Shown: piece after piece, positions 40,149-53,700 of the stretch
How positions within the stretch are numbered: the first letter of the stretch is position 1
Layout: every line of letters begins with the position of its first letter
Assembly (NCBI GenBank): GCA_964057225.1
Contig: OZ059898.1
Location: forward strand, 18,453,267 to 18,517,266
DNA length: 64,000 nt
From: Auanema rhodensis
Lineage: Eukaryota; Nematoda; Chromadorea; Rhabditida; Rhabditidae
Direction: 5' to 3'
The notes under the pieces: model-generated
The model's input: the letters and a program-made list of their open reading frames with translations, nothing else
Databases searched by the model: none
Told to the model about the DNA's origin: nothing
Position numbers and translations under genes: made by a program

Positions 40149-43100
40149 TGTACACATGATGTGCACTTGGTATGTAACTCGCTTCACGTGAAAGATAAAG
40201 AGATTCGGTTTTCAAATTTAGATTTCGCATGTCCATATTAGTCTAAAAACGAATTTTTATTGATATTGGTGCATGGTAACCATGACTTTGAAATTTACGT
40301 GAACTTTAATTTATGCTAATTAAGTGTACACGTGATGTGCACTTGGTATGTAACTCGCTTCACGTGAAAGATAAAGAGATGCGGTTTTCAAAATTAGATT
40401 CCCCATGTCCATATTAGTCTAAAAACAAATTTTTATTGATATTGGTGCATGGTAACCATGACTTTGAAATTTACGTGAACTTTAATTTATGCTAATTAAG
40501 TGTACACGTGATGTGCACTTGGTATGTAACTCGCTTCACGTGAAAGATAAAGAGATGCGGTTTTCAAAATTAGGTTCCCCATGTCCATATTAGTCTAAAA
40601 ACAAATTTTTGTTGATATTGGTGGATGGTAACCATGACTTTCAAATTTACGTGAACTTTAATTCATGCTAATTAAGTGTACACATGATGTGCACTTGGTA
40701 TGTAACTCGCTTCACGTCAAAGATAAAGAGATGCGGTTTTCAAAATTAGATTTCGCATGTCCATATTAGTCTAAAAACAAATTTTTATTGATATTGGTGC
40801 ATGGTAACCATGACTTTGAAATTTACGTGAACTTTAATTTATGCTAATTAAGTGTACACGTGATGTGCACTTGGTATGTAACTCGCTTCACGTGAAAGAT
40901 AAAGAGATGCGGTTTTCAAAATTAGATTCCCCATGTCCATATTAGTCTAAAAACAAATTTTTATTGATATTGGTGCATGGCAACCATGACTTCAAAATTT
41001 ACGTGTACTTTAATTTATGCTAATTAAGTGTACACATGATGTGCACTTGGTATGTAACTCGCTTCACGTCAAAGATAAAGAGATGCGGTTTTCAAAATTA
41101 GATTTCGCATGTCCATATTAGTCTAATAACAAATTTTTATTGATATTGGTGCATGGTAACCATGACTTTGAAATTTACGTGAACTTTAATTTATGCTAAT
41201 TAAGTGTACACGTGATGTGCACTTGGTATGTAACTCGCTTCACGTGAAAGATAAAGAGATGCGGTTTTCAAAATTAGATTCCCCATGTCCATATTAGTCT
41301 AAAAACAAATTTTTATTGATATTGGTGCATGGTAACCATGACTTTGAAATTTACGTGAACTTTAATTTATGCTAATTAAGTGTACACATGATGTGCACTT
41401 GGTATGTAACTCGCTTCACGTGAAAGATAAAGAGATTCGGTTTTCAAATTTAGATTTCGCATGTCCATATTAGTCTAAAAACGAATTTTTATTGATATTG
41501 GTGCATGGTAACCATGACTTTGAAATTTACGTGAACTTTAATTTATGCTAATTAAGTGTACACGTGATGTGCACTTGGTATGTAACTCGCTTCACGTGAA
41601 AGATAAAGAGATGCGGTTTTCAAAATTAGATTCCCCATGTCCATATTAGTCTAAAAACAAATTTTTATTGATATTGGTGCATGGTAACCATGACTTTGAA
41701 ATTTACGTGAACTTTAATTTATGCTAATTAAGTGTACACGTGATGTGCACTTGGTATGTAACTCGCTTCACGTGAAAGATAAAGAGATGCGGTTTTCAAA
41801 ATTAGGTTCCCCATGTCCATATTAGTCTAAAAACAAATTTTTGTTGATATTGGTGGATGGTAACCATGACTTTCAAATTTACGTGAACTTTAATTCATGC
41901 TAATTAAGTGTACACATGATGTGCACTTGGTATGTAACTCGCTTCACGTCAAAGATAAAGAGATGCGGTTTTCAAAATTAGATTTCGCATGTCCATATTA
42001 GTCTAAAAACAAATTTTTATTGATATTGGTGCATGGTAACCATGACTTTGAAATTTACGTGAACTTTAATTTATGCTAATTAAGTGTACACGTGATGTGC
42101 ACTTGGTATGTAACTCGCTTCACGTGAAAGATAAAGAGATGCGGTTTTCAAAATTAGATTCCCCATGTCCATATTAGTCTAAAAACAAATTTTTATTGAT
42201 ATTGGTGCATGGCAACCATGACTTCAAAATTTACGTGTACTTTAATTTATGCTAATTAAGTGTACACATGATGTGCACTTGGTATGTAACTCGCTTCACG
42301 TGAAAGATAAAGAGATTCGGTTTTCAAATTTAGATTTCGCATGTCCATATTAGTCTAAAAACGAATTTTTATTGATATTGGTGCATGGTAACCATGACTT
42401 TGAAATTTACGTGAACTTTAATTTATGCTAATTAAGTGTACACGTGATGTGCACTTGGTATGTAACTCGCTTCACGTGAAAGATAAAGAGATGCGGTTTT
42501 CAAAATTAGATTCCCCATGTCCATATTAGTCTAAAAACAAATTTTTATTGATATTGGTGCATGGTAACCATGACTTTGAAATTTACGTGAACTTTAATTT
42601 ATGCTAATTAAGTGTACACGTGATGTGCACTTGGTATGTAACTCGCTTCACGTGAAAGATAAAGAGATGCGGTTTTCAAAATTAGGTTCCCCATGTCCAT
42701 ATTAGTCTAAAAACAAATTTTTGTTGATATTGGTGGATGGTAACCATGACTTTCAAATTTACGTGAACTTTAATTCATGCTAATTAAGTGTACACATGAT
42801 GTGCACTTGGTATGTAACTCGCTTCACGTCAAAGATAAAGAGATGCGGTTTTCAAAATTAGATTTCGCATGTCCATATTAGTCTAAAAACAAATTTTTAT
42901 TGATATTGGTGCATGGTAACCATGACTTTGAAATTTACGTGAACTTTAATTTATGCTAATTAAGTGTACACGTGATGTGCACTTGGTATGTAACTCGCTT
43001 CACGTGAAAGATAAAGAGATGCGGTTTTCAAAATTAGATTCCCCATGTCCATATTAGTCTAAAAACAAATTTTTATTGATATTGGTGCATGGCAACCATG

Positions 43101-43492
43101 ACTTCAAAATTTACGTGTACTTTAATTTATGCTAATTAAGTGTACACATGATGTGCACTTGGTATGTAACTCGCTTCACGTCAAAGATAAAGAGATGCGG
43201 TTTTCAAAATTAGATTTCGCATGTCCATATTAGTCTAATAACAAATTTTTATTGATATTGGTGCATGGTAACCATGACTTTGAAATTTACGTGAACTTTA
43301 ATTTATGCTAATTAAGTGTACACGTGATGTGCACTTGGTATGTAACTCGCTTCACGTGAAAGATAAAGAGATGCGGTTTTCAAAATTAGATTCCCCATGT
43401 CCATATTAGTCTAAAAACAAATTGTTATTGATATTGGTGCATGGCAACCATGACTTTCAAATTTACGTGAACTTCAATTTATGCTAATTAAG
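40149..43492 (+). repeat. N-type run with second 5-monomer tandem duplication
   Basis: n8 to n14 (40149-41380) are followed by two copies of n8-n12 at 41381-42260 and 42261-43140, again 880 bp each. Then come n13 (CTAATAAC) and an n14-like unit with AATTGTTATT and GGCAACC. Growth by five-monomer steps thus occurred at least twice nearby, using different monomer sets. Confidence 0.8.
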
Positions 43493-44548
43493 TGTACACG
43501 TGATGTGCACTTGGTATGTAACTCGCTTCGCGTCAAAGATAAAGAGATGCGGTTTTCAAAATTAGATTCCCCATGTCCATATTAGTCTAAAAACAAATTT
43601 TTGTTGATATTGGTGGATGGAAACCATGACTTTGAAATTTACGTGAACTTTAATTTATGCTTATTAAGTGTACACGTGATGTGCACTTGGTATGTAACTC
43701 GCTTCAAGTGAAAGATAAAGAGATGCGGTTTTCAAAATTAGATTCCCCATGTCCATATTAGTCTAAAAACAAATTTTTATTGATATTGGTGCATGGTAAC
43801 TATGACTTTGAAATTTACGTGAACTTTAATTTATGCTAATTAAGTGTACACATGATGTGCACTTGGTATGTAACTCGCTTCACGTCAAAGATAAAGAGAT
43901 GCGGTTTTCAAAATTAGATTTCGCATGTCCATATTAGTCTAAAAACAAATTTTTATTGATATTGGTGCATGGTAACCATGACTTTGAAATTTACGTGAAC
44001 TTTAATTTATGCTAATTAAGTGTACACGTGATGTGCACTTGGTATGTAACTCGCTTCACGGGAAAGATAAAGAGATGCGGTTTTCAAAATTAGATTCCCC
44101 ATGTCCATATTAGTCTAAAAACAAATTTTTATTGATATTGGTGCATGGCAACCATGACTTCAAAATTTACGTGTACTTTAATTTATGCTAATTAAGTGTA
44201 CACGTGATGTGCACTTGGTATGTAACTCGCTTCACGTCAAAGATAAAGAGATTCGGTTTTCAAAATTAGATTCCCCATGTCCATATTAGTCTAAAAACAA
44301 ATTTTTGTTGATATTGATGCATGGTAACCATGACTTTGAAATTTACGTGAACTTTAATTTATGCTAATTAAGTGTACACGTGATGTGCACTTGGTATGTA
44401 ACTCGCTTCACGTGAAAGATGAAGAGATGCGGTATTCAAATTTAGGTTCCCCATGTCCATATTAGTCTAAAAACAAATTTTTGTTGATATTGGTGGATGG
44501 TAACCATGACTTTCAAATTTACGTGAACTTCAGTTTATGCTAATTAAG
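43493..44548 (+). repeat. Transition to the third (P) zone
   Basis: Six monomers carry new marks: TTCGCGTCAAAG (43493), TTCAAGTG (43705), CACGGGAAAG (near 44057), GATTCGG with TTGATGC (44197) and GATGAAGAG with GGTATTCAAA (44373). The TTCAAGTG unit and the one after it reappear right of the LINE at 62324-62675. That is 80 monomers away once the 4575-bp insertion is removed. Confidence 0.7.
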
Positions 44549-45780
44549 TGTACACGTGATGTGCACTTGGTATGTAACTCGCTTCGCGTCAAAGATAAAG
44601 AGATGCGGTTTTCAAAATTAGATTCCCCATGTCCATATTAGTCTAAAAACAAATTTTTGTTGATATTGGTGGATGGTAACCATGACTTTGAAATTTACGT
44701 GAACTTTAATTTATGCTAATTAAGTGTACACGTGATGTGCACTTGGTATGTAACTCGCTTCACGTGAAAGATAAAGAGATGCGGTTTTCAAAATTAGATT
44801 CCTCATGTCCATGTTAGTCTAAAAACGAATTTTTATTGATATTGATGCATGGTAACCATGACTTTGAAATTTACGTGAACTTTAATTTATGCTTATTAAG
44901 TGTACACGTGATGTGCACTTGGTATGTAACTCGCTTCGCGTCAAAGATAAAGAGATGCGGTTTTCAAAATTAGATTCCCCATGTCCATATTAGTCTAAAA
45001 ACAAATTTTTGTTGATATTGGTGGATGGTAACCATGACTTTGAAATTTACGTGAACTTTAATTTATGCTAATTAAGTGTACACGTGATGTGCACTTGGTA
45101 TGTAACTCGCTTCACGTGAAAGATAAAGAGATGCGGTTTTCAAAATTAGATTCCTCATGTCCATGTTAGTCTAAAAACGAATTTTTATTGATATTGATGC
45201 ATGGTAACCATGACTTTGAAATTTACGTGAACTTTAATTTATGCTTATTAAGTGTACACGTGATGTGCACTTGGTATGTAACTCGCTTCGCGTCAAAGAT
45301 AAAGAGATGCGGTTTTCAAAATTAGATTCCCCATGTCCATATTAGTCTAAAAACAAATTTTTGTTGATATTGGTGGATGGTAACCATGACTTTGAAATTT
45401 ACGTGAACTTTAATTTATGCTAATTAAGTGTACACGTGATGTGCACTTGGTATGTAACTCGCTTCACGTGAAAGATAAAGAGATGCGGTTTTCAAAATTA
45501 GATTCCTCATGTCCATGTTAGTCTAAAAACGAATTTTTATTGATATTGATGCATGGTAACCATGACTTTGAAATTTACGTGAACTTTAATTTATGCTTAT
45601 TAAGTGTACACGTGATGTGCACTTGGTATGTAACTCGCTTCGCGTCAAAGATAAAGAGATGCGGTTTTCAAAATTAGATTCCCCATGTCCATATTAGTCT
45701 AAAAACAAATTTTTGTTGATATTGGTGGATGGTAACCATGACTTTGAAATTTACGTGAACTTTAATTTATGCTAATTAAG
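44549..45780 (+). repeat. 352-bp dimer array (7 alternating monomers)
   Basis: Two monomer types alternate D2, D1, D2, D1, D2, D1, D2. D1 has CACGTGAAAG, CCTCAT, CATGTTAG, ACGAATTT, TTGATGC and ends GCTTATTAAG. D2 has CGCGTCAAAG, CCCCAT, CATATTAG, TTGTTG, GGTGGATGG and ends GCTAATTAAG. CATGTTAG recurs at 44811, 45163 and 45515, exactly 352 bp apart. Confidence 0.88.
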
Positions 45781-48700
45781 TGTACACGTGATGTGCACTT
45801 GGTATGTAACTCGCTTCGCGTCAAAGATAAAGAGATGCGGTTTTCAAAATTAGATTCCCCATGTCCATATTAGTCTAAAAACAAATTTTTATTGATATTG
45901 GTGCATGGTAACTATGACTTTGAAATTTACGTAAACTTTAATTTATGCTAATTAAGTGTACACATGATGTGCACTTGGTATGTAACTCGCTTCACGTCAA
46001 AGATAAAGAGATGCGGTTTTCAAAATTAGATTTCGCATGTCCATATTAGTCTAAAAACAAATTTTTATTGATATTGGTGCATGGTAACCATGACTTTGAA
46101 ATTTACGTGAACTTTAATTTATGCTAATTAAGTGTACACGTGATGTGCACTTGGTATGTAACTCGCTTCACGTGAAAGATAAAGAGATGCGGTTTTCAAA
46201 ATTAGATTCCCCATGTCCATTTTAGTCTAAAAACAAATTTTTATTGATATTGGTGCATGGTAACTATGACTTTGAAATTTACGTGAATTTTAATTTATGC
46301 TAATTAAGTGTACACATGATGTGCACTTGGTATGTAACTCGCTTCACGTGAAAGATAAAGAGATGCGGTTTTCAAAATTAGATTCCTCATGTCCATGTTA
46401 GTCTAAAAACGAATTTTTATTGATATTGATGCATGGTAACCATGACTTTGAAATTTACGTGAACTTTAATTTATGCTTATTAAGTGTACACGTGATGTGC
46501 ACTTGGTATGTAACTCGCTTCGCGTCAAAGATAAAGAGATGCGGTTTTCAAAATTAGATTCCCCATGTCCATATTAGTCTAAAAACAAATTTTTGTTGAT
46601 ATTGGTGGATGGTAACCATGACTTTGAAATTTACGTGAACTTTAATTTATGCTAATTAAGTGTACACGTGATGTGCACTTGGTATGTAACTCGCTTCACG
46701 TGAAAGATAAAGAGATGCGGTTTTCAAAATTAGATTCCTCATGTCCATGTTAGTCTAAAAACGAATTTTTATTGATATTGATGCATGGTAACCATGACTT
46801 TGAAATTTACGTGAACTTTAATTTATGCTTATTAAGTGTACACGTGATGTGCACTTGGTATGTAACTCGCTTCGCGTCAAAGATAAAGAGATGCGGTTTT
46901 CAAAATTAGATTCCCCATGTCCATATTAGTCTAAAAACAAATTTTTGTTGATATTGGTGGATGGTAACCATGACTTTGAAATTTACGTGAACTTTAATTT
47001 ATGCTAATTAAGTGTACACGTGATGTGCACTTGGTATGTAACTCGCTTCGCGTCAAAGATAAAGAGATGCGGTTTTCAAAATTAGATTCCCCATGTCCAT
47101 ATTAGTCTAAAAACAAATTTTTATTGATATTGGTGCATGGTAACTATGACTTTGAAATTTACGTAAACTTTAATTTATGCTAATTAAGTGTACACATGAT
47201 GTGCACTTGGTATGTAACTCGCTTCACGTCAAAGATAAAGAGATGCGGTTTTCAAAATTAGATTTCGCATGTCCATATTAGTCTAAAAACAAATTTTTAT
47301 TGATATTGGTGCATGGTAACCATGACTTTGAAATTTACGTGAACTTTAATTTATGCTAATTAAGTGTACACGTGATGTGCACTTGGTATGTAACTCGCTT
47401 CACGTGAAAGATAAAGAGATGCGGTTTTCAAAATTAGATTCCCCATGTCCATATTAGTCTAAAAACAAATTTTTATTGATATTGGTGCATGGCAACCATG
47501 ACTTTAAAATTTACGTGTACTTTAATTTATGCTAATTAAGTGTACACATGATGTGCACTTGGTATGTAACTCGCTTCACGTCAAAGATAAAGAGATGCGG
47601 TTTTCAAAATTAGATTTCGCATGTCCATATTAGTCTTATAACAAATTTTTATTGATATTGGTGCATGGTAACCATGACTTTGAAATTTACGTGAACTTTA
47701 ATTTATGCTAATTAAGTGTACACGTGATGTGCACTTGGTATGTAACTCGCTTCACGTGAAAGATAAAGAGATGCGGTTTTCAAAATTAGATTCCCCATGT
47801 CCATATTAGTCTAAAAACAAATTTTTATTGATATTGGTGCATGGCAACCATGACTTTCAAATTTACGTGAACTTCAATTTATGCTAATTAAGTGTACACG
47901 TGATGTGCACTTGGTATGTAACTCGCTTCGCGTCAAAGATAAAGAGATGCGGTTTTCAAAATTAGATTCCTCATGTCCATATTAGTCTAAAAACGAATTT
48001 TTATTGATATTGGTGCATGGTAACCATGACTTTGAAATTTACGTGAACTTTAATTTATGCTTATTAAGTGTACACGTGATGTGCACTTGGTATGTAACTC
48101 GCTTCACGTGAAAGATAAAGGGATGCGGTTTTCAAGATTAGATTCCCCGTGTCCATATTAGTCTAAAAACAAATTTTTGTTGATATTGGTGGATGGTAAC
48201 CATGACTTTGAAATTTACGTGAACTTTAATTTATGCTAATTAAGTGTACACGTGATGTGCACTTGGTATGTAACTCGCTTCACGTGAAAGATAAAGAGAT
48301 GCGGTTTTCAAAATTAGATTCCCCATGTCCATATTAGTCTAAAAACAAATTTTTATTGGTATTGGTGCATGGTAACCATGACTTTGAAATTTACGTGAAC
48401 TTTAATTTATGCTAATTAAGTGTACACGTGATGTGCACTTGGTATGTAACTCGCTTCACGTGAAAGATAAAGAGATGCGGTTTTCAAAATTAGATTCCTC
48501 ATGTCCATATTAGTCTAAAAACAAATTTTTATTGGTATTGGTGCATGGCAACTATGACTTTTAAATTTACGTGTACTTTAATTTATGCTAATTAAGTGTA
48601 CACATGATGTGCACTTGGTATGTAACTCGCTTCACGTCAAAGATAAAGAGATGTGGTTTTCAAAATTAGATTCCTCATGTCCATATTAGTCTAAAAACAA

Positions 48701-49124
48701 ATTTTTATTGGTATTGGTGCATGGTAACCATGACTTTGAAATTTACGTGAACTTTAATTTATGCTAATTAAGTGTACACGTGATGTGCACTTGGTATGTA
48801 ACTCGCTTCACGTGAAAGATAAAGAGATGCGGTTTTCAAAATTAGATTCCTCATGTCCATATTAGTCTAAAAACAAATTTTTATTGGTATTGGTGCATGG
48901 CAACTATGACTTTTAAATTTACGTGTACTTTAATTTATGCTAATTAAGTGTACACATGATGTGCACTTGGTATGTAACTCGCTTCACGTCAAAGATAAAG
49001 AGATGTGGTTTTCAAAATTAGATTCCTCATGTCCATATTAGTCTAAAAACAAATTTTTATTGATATTGATGCATGGTAACCATGACTTTGAAATTTACGT
49101 GAACTTTGATTTATGCTTATTAAG
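45781..49124 (+). repeat. P-zone block, part of a 28-monomer displaced duplication
   Basis: A unit with ACGTAAAC occurs at 45781 and again at 47013, a 7-monomer step, with D1/D2 dimers between. The 13-monomer stretch 46485-48772 reappears at 51413-53700, displaced by 4928 bp. Matched marks are CATGTTAG (46747/51675), GTAAAC (47163/52091), TTTCAAGATTAG (48133/53061) and GATGTGG (48651/53579). A private CTTATAAC replaces CTAATAAC near 47634. Two m11-like or GATGTGG units close the block. Confidence 0.75.
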
Positions 49125-51236
49125 TGTACACGTGATGTGCACTTGGTATGTAACTCGCTTCACGTGAAAGATAAAGGGATGCGGTTTTCAAAATTAGATT
49201 CCCCATGTCCATATTAGTCTAAAAACAAATTTTTGTTGATATTGGTGGATGGTAACCATGACTTTGAAATTTACGTGAACTTTAATTTATGCTAATTAAG
49301 TGTACACGTGATGTGCACTTGGTATGTAACTCGCTTCACGTGAAAGATAAAGAGATGCGATTTTCAAAATTAGATTCCCCATGTCCATATTAGTCTAAAA
49401 ACAAATTTTTATTGATATTGGTGCATGGTAACCATGACTTTGAAATTTACGTGAACTTTAATTTATGCTAATTAAGTGTACACATGATGTGCACTTGGTA
49501 TGTAACTCGCTTCACGTGAAAGATAAAGAGATGCGGTTTTCAAAATTAGATTCCTCATGTCCATGTTAGTCTAAAAACGAATTTTTATTGATATTGGTGC
49601 ATGGTAACCATGACTTTGAAATTTACGTGAACTTTAATTTATGCTAATTAAGTGTACACGTGATGTGCACTTGGTATGTAACTCGCTTCGCGTCAAAGAT
49701 AAAGAGATGCGGTTTTCAAAATTAGATTCCCCATGTCCATATTAGTCTAAAAACAAATTTTTGTTGATATTGGTGGATGGTAACCATGACTTTGAAATTT
49801 ACGTGAACTTTAATTTATGCTAATTAAGTGTACACGTGATGTGCACTTGGTATGTAACTCGCTTCGCGTCAAAGATAAAGAGATGCGGTTTTCAAAATTA
49901 GATTCCTCATGTCCATATTAGTCTAAAAACGAATTTTTATTGATATTGATGCATGGTAACCATGACTTTGAAATTTACGTGAACTTTAATTTATGCTAAT
50001 TAAGTGTACACATGATGTGCACTTGGTATGTAACTCGCTTCACGTCAAAGATAAAGAGATGCGGTTTTCAAAATTAGATTTCGCATGTCCATATTAGTCT
50101 AAAAACAAATTTTTATTGATATTGGTGCATGGTAACCATGACTTTGAAATTTACGTGAACTTTAATTTATGCTAATTAAGTGTACACGTGATGTGCACTT
50201 GGTATGTAACTCGCTTCACGTGAAAGATAAAGGGATGCGGTTTTCAAAATTAGATTCCCCATGTCCATATTAGTCTAAAAACAAATTTTTGTTGATATTG
50301 GTGGATGGTAACCATGACTTTGAAATTTACGTGAACTTTAATTTATGCTAATTAAGTGTACACGTGATGTGCACTTGGTATGTAACTCGCTTCACGTGAA
50401 AGATAAAGAGATGCGATTTTCAAAATTAGATTCCCCATGTCCATATTAGTCTAAAAACAAATTTTTATTGATATTGGTGCATGGTAACCATGACTTTGAA
50501 ATTTACGTGAACTTTAATTTATGCTAATTAAGTGTACACATGATGTGCACTTGGTATGTAACTCGCTTCACGTGAAAGATAAAGAGATGCGGTTTTCAAA
50601 ATTAGATTCCTCATGTCCATGTTAGTCTAAAAACGAATTTTTATTGATATTGGTGCATGGTAACCATGACTTTGAAATTTACGTGAACTTTAATTTATGC
50701 TAATTAAGTGTACACGTGATGTGCACTTGGTATGTAACTCGCTTCGCGTCAAAGATAAAGAGATGCGGTTTTCAAAATTAGATTCCCCATGTCCATATTA
50801 GTCTAAAAACAAATTTTTGTTGATATTGGTGGATGGTAACCATGACTTTGAAATTTACGTGAACTTTAATTTATGCTAATTAAGTGTACACGTGATGTGC
50901 ACTTGGTATGTAACTCGCTTCGCGTCAAAGATAAAGAGATGCGGTTTTCAAAATTAGATTCCTCATGTCCATATTAGTCTAAAAACGAATTTTTATTGAT
51001 ATTGATGCATGGTAACCATGACTTTGAAATTTACGTGAACTTTAATTTATGCTAATTAAGTGTACACATGATGTGCACTTGGTATGTAACTCGCTTCACG
51101 TCAAAGATAAAGAGATGCGGTTTTCAAAATTAGATTTCGCATGTCCATATTAGTCTAAAAACAAATTTTTATTGATATTGGTGCATGGTAACCATGACTT
51201 TGAAATTTACGTGAACTTTAATTTATGCTAATTAAG
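49125..51236 (+). repeat. Tandem 6-monomer (1056-bp) duplication
   Basis: Two adjacent six-monomer copies lie at 49125-50180 and 50181-51236. Matching marks at 1056-bp spacing include AAAGGGATG, GCGATTTT (49357/50413) and CATGTTAG (49563/50619). The order begins with n6- and n7-like units, showing N monomers reused inside the P zone. Confidence 0.85.
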
Positions 51237-53700
51237 TGTACACGTGATGTGCACTTGGTATGTAACTCGCTTCACGTGAAAGATGAAGAGATGCGGTATT
51301 CAAATTTAGGTTCCCCATGTCCATATTAGTCTAAAAACAAATTTTTGTTGATATTGGCGGATGGTAACCATGACTTTCAAATTTACGTGAACTTCAATTT
51401 ATGCTAATTAAGTGTACACGTGATGTGCACTTGGTATGTAACTCGCTTCGCGTCAAAGATAAAGAGATGCGGTTTTCAAAATTAGATTCCCCATGTCCAT
51501 ATTAGTCTAAAAACAAATTTTTGTTGATATTGGTGGATGGTAACCATGACTTTGAAATTTACGTGAACTTTAATTTATGCTAATTAAGTGTACACGTGAT
51601 GTGCACTTGGTATGTAACTCGCTTCACGTGAAAGATAAAGAGATGCGGTTTTCAAAATTAGATTCCTCATGTCCATGTTAGTCTAAAAACGAATTTTTAT
51701 TGATATTGATGCATGGTAACCATGACTTTGAAATTTACGTGAACTTTAATTTATGCTTATTAAGTGTAAACGTGATGTGCACTTGGTATGTAACTCGCTT
51801 CGCGTCAAAGATAAAGAGATGCGGTTTTCAAAATTAGATTCCCCATGTCCATATTAGTCTAAAAACAAATTTTTGTTGATATTGGTGGATGGTAACCATG
51901 ACTTTGAAATTTACGTGAACTTTAATTTATGCTAATTAAGTGTACACGTGATGTGCACTTGGTATGTAACTCGCTTCGCGTCAAAGATAAAGAGATGCGG
52001 TTTTCAAAATTAGATTCCCCATGTCCATATTAGTCTAAAAACAAATTTTTATTGATATTGGTGCATGGTAACTATGACTTTGAAATTTACGTAAACTTTA
52101 ATTTATGCTAATTAAGTGTACACATGATGTGCACTTGGTATGTAACTCGCTTCACGTCAAAGATAAAGAGATGCGGTTTTCAAAATTAGATTTCGCATGT
52201 CCATATTAGTCTAAAAACAAATTTTTATTGATATTGGTGCATGGTAACCATGACTTTGAAATTTACGTGAACTTTAATTTATGCTAATTAAGTGTACACG
52301 TGATGTGCACTTGGTATGTAACTCGCTTCACGTGAAAGATAAAGAGATGCGGTTTTCAAAATTAGATTCCCCATGTCCATATTAGTCTAAAAACAAATTT
52401 TTATTGATATTGGTGCATGGCAACCATGACTTTAAAATTTACGTGTACTTTAATTTATGCTAATTAAGTGTACACATGATGTGCACTTGGTATGTAACTC
52501 GCTTCACGTCAAAGATAAAGAGATGCGGTTTTCAAAATTAGATTTCGCATGTCCATATTAGTCTAATAACAAATTTTTATTGATATTGGTGCATGGTAAC
52601 CATGACTTTGAAATTTACGTGAACTTTAATTTATGCTAATTAAGTGTACACGTGATGTGCACTTGGTATGTAACTCGCTTCACGTGAAAGATAAAGAGAT
52701 GCGGTTTTCAAAATTAGATTCCCCATGTCCATATTAGTCTAAAAACAAATTTTTATTGATATTGGTGCATGGCAACCATGACTTTCAAATTTACGTGAAC
52801 TTCAATTTATGCTAATTAAGTGTACACGTGATGTGCACTTGGTATGTAACTCGCTTCGCGTCAAAGATAAAGAGATGCGGTTTTCAAAATTAGATTCCTC
52901 ATGTCCATATTAGTCTAAAAACGAATTTTTATTGATATTGGTGCATGGTAACCATGACTTTGAAATTTACGTGAACTTTAATTTATGCTTATTAAGTGTA
53001 CACGTGATGTGCACTTGGTATGTAACTCGCTTCACGTGAAAGATAAAGGGATGCGGTTTTCAAGATTAGATTCCCCGTGTCCATATTAGTCTAAAAACAA
53101 ATTTTTGTTGATATTGGTGGATGGTAACCATGACTTTGAAATTTACGTGAACTTTAATTTATGCTAATTAAGTGTACACGTGATGTGCACTTGGTATGTA
53201 ACTCGCTTCACGTGAAAGATAAAGAGATGCGGTTTTCAAAATTAGATTCCCCATGTCCATATTAGTCTAAAAACAAATTTTTATTGGTATTGGTGCATGG
53301 TAACCATGACTTTGAAATTTACGTGAACTTTAATTTATGCTAATTAAGTGTACACGTGATGTGCACTTGGTATGTAACTCGCTTCACGTGAAAGATAAAG
53401 AGATGCGGTTTTCAAAATTAGATTCCTCATGTCCATATTAGTCTAAAAACAAATTTTTATTGGTATTGGTGCATGGCAACTATGACTTTTAAATTTACGT
53501 GTACTTTAATTTATGCTAATTAAGTGTACACATGATGTGCACTTGGTATGTAACTCGCTTCACGTCAAAGATAAAGAGATGTGGTTTTCAAAATTAGATT
53601 CCTCATGTCCATATTAGTCTAAAAACAAATTTTTATTGGTATTGGTGCATGGTAACCATGACTTTGAAATTTACGTGAACTTTAATTTATGCTAATTAAG
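51237..53700 (+). repeat. Second copy of the 28-monomer-displaced block
   Basis: One GATGAAG/GGTATTC unit (51237) is followed by thirteen monomers matching 46485-48772. Small private differences include GTGTAAACG near 51767 and TTGGCGGATGG near 51355 in the leading unit. Confidence 0.75.
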
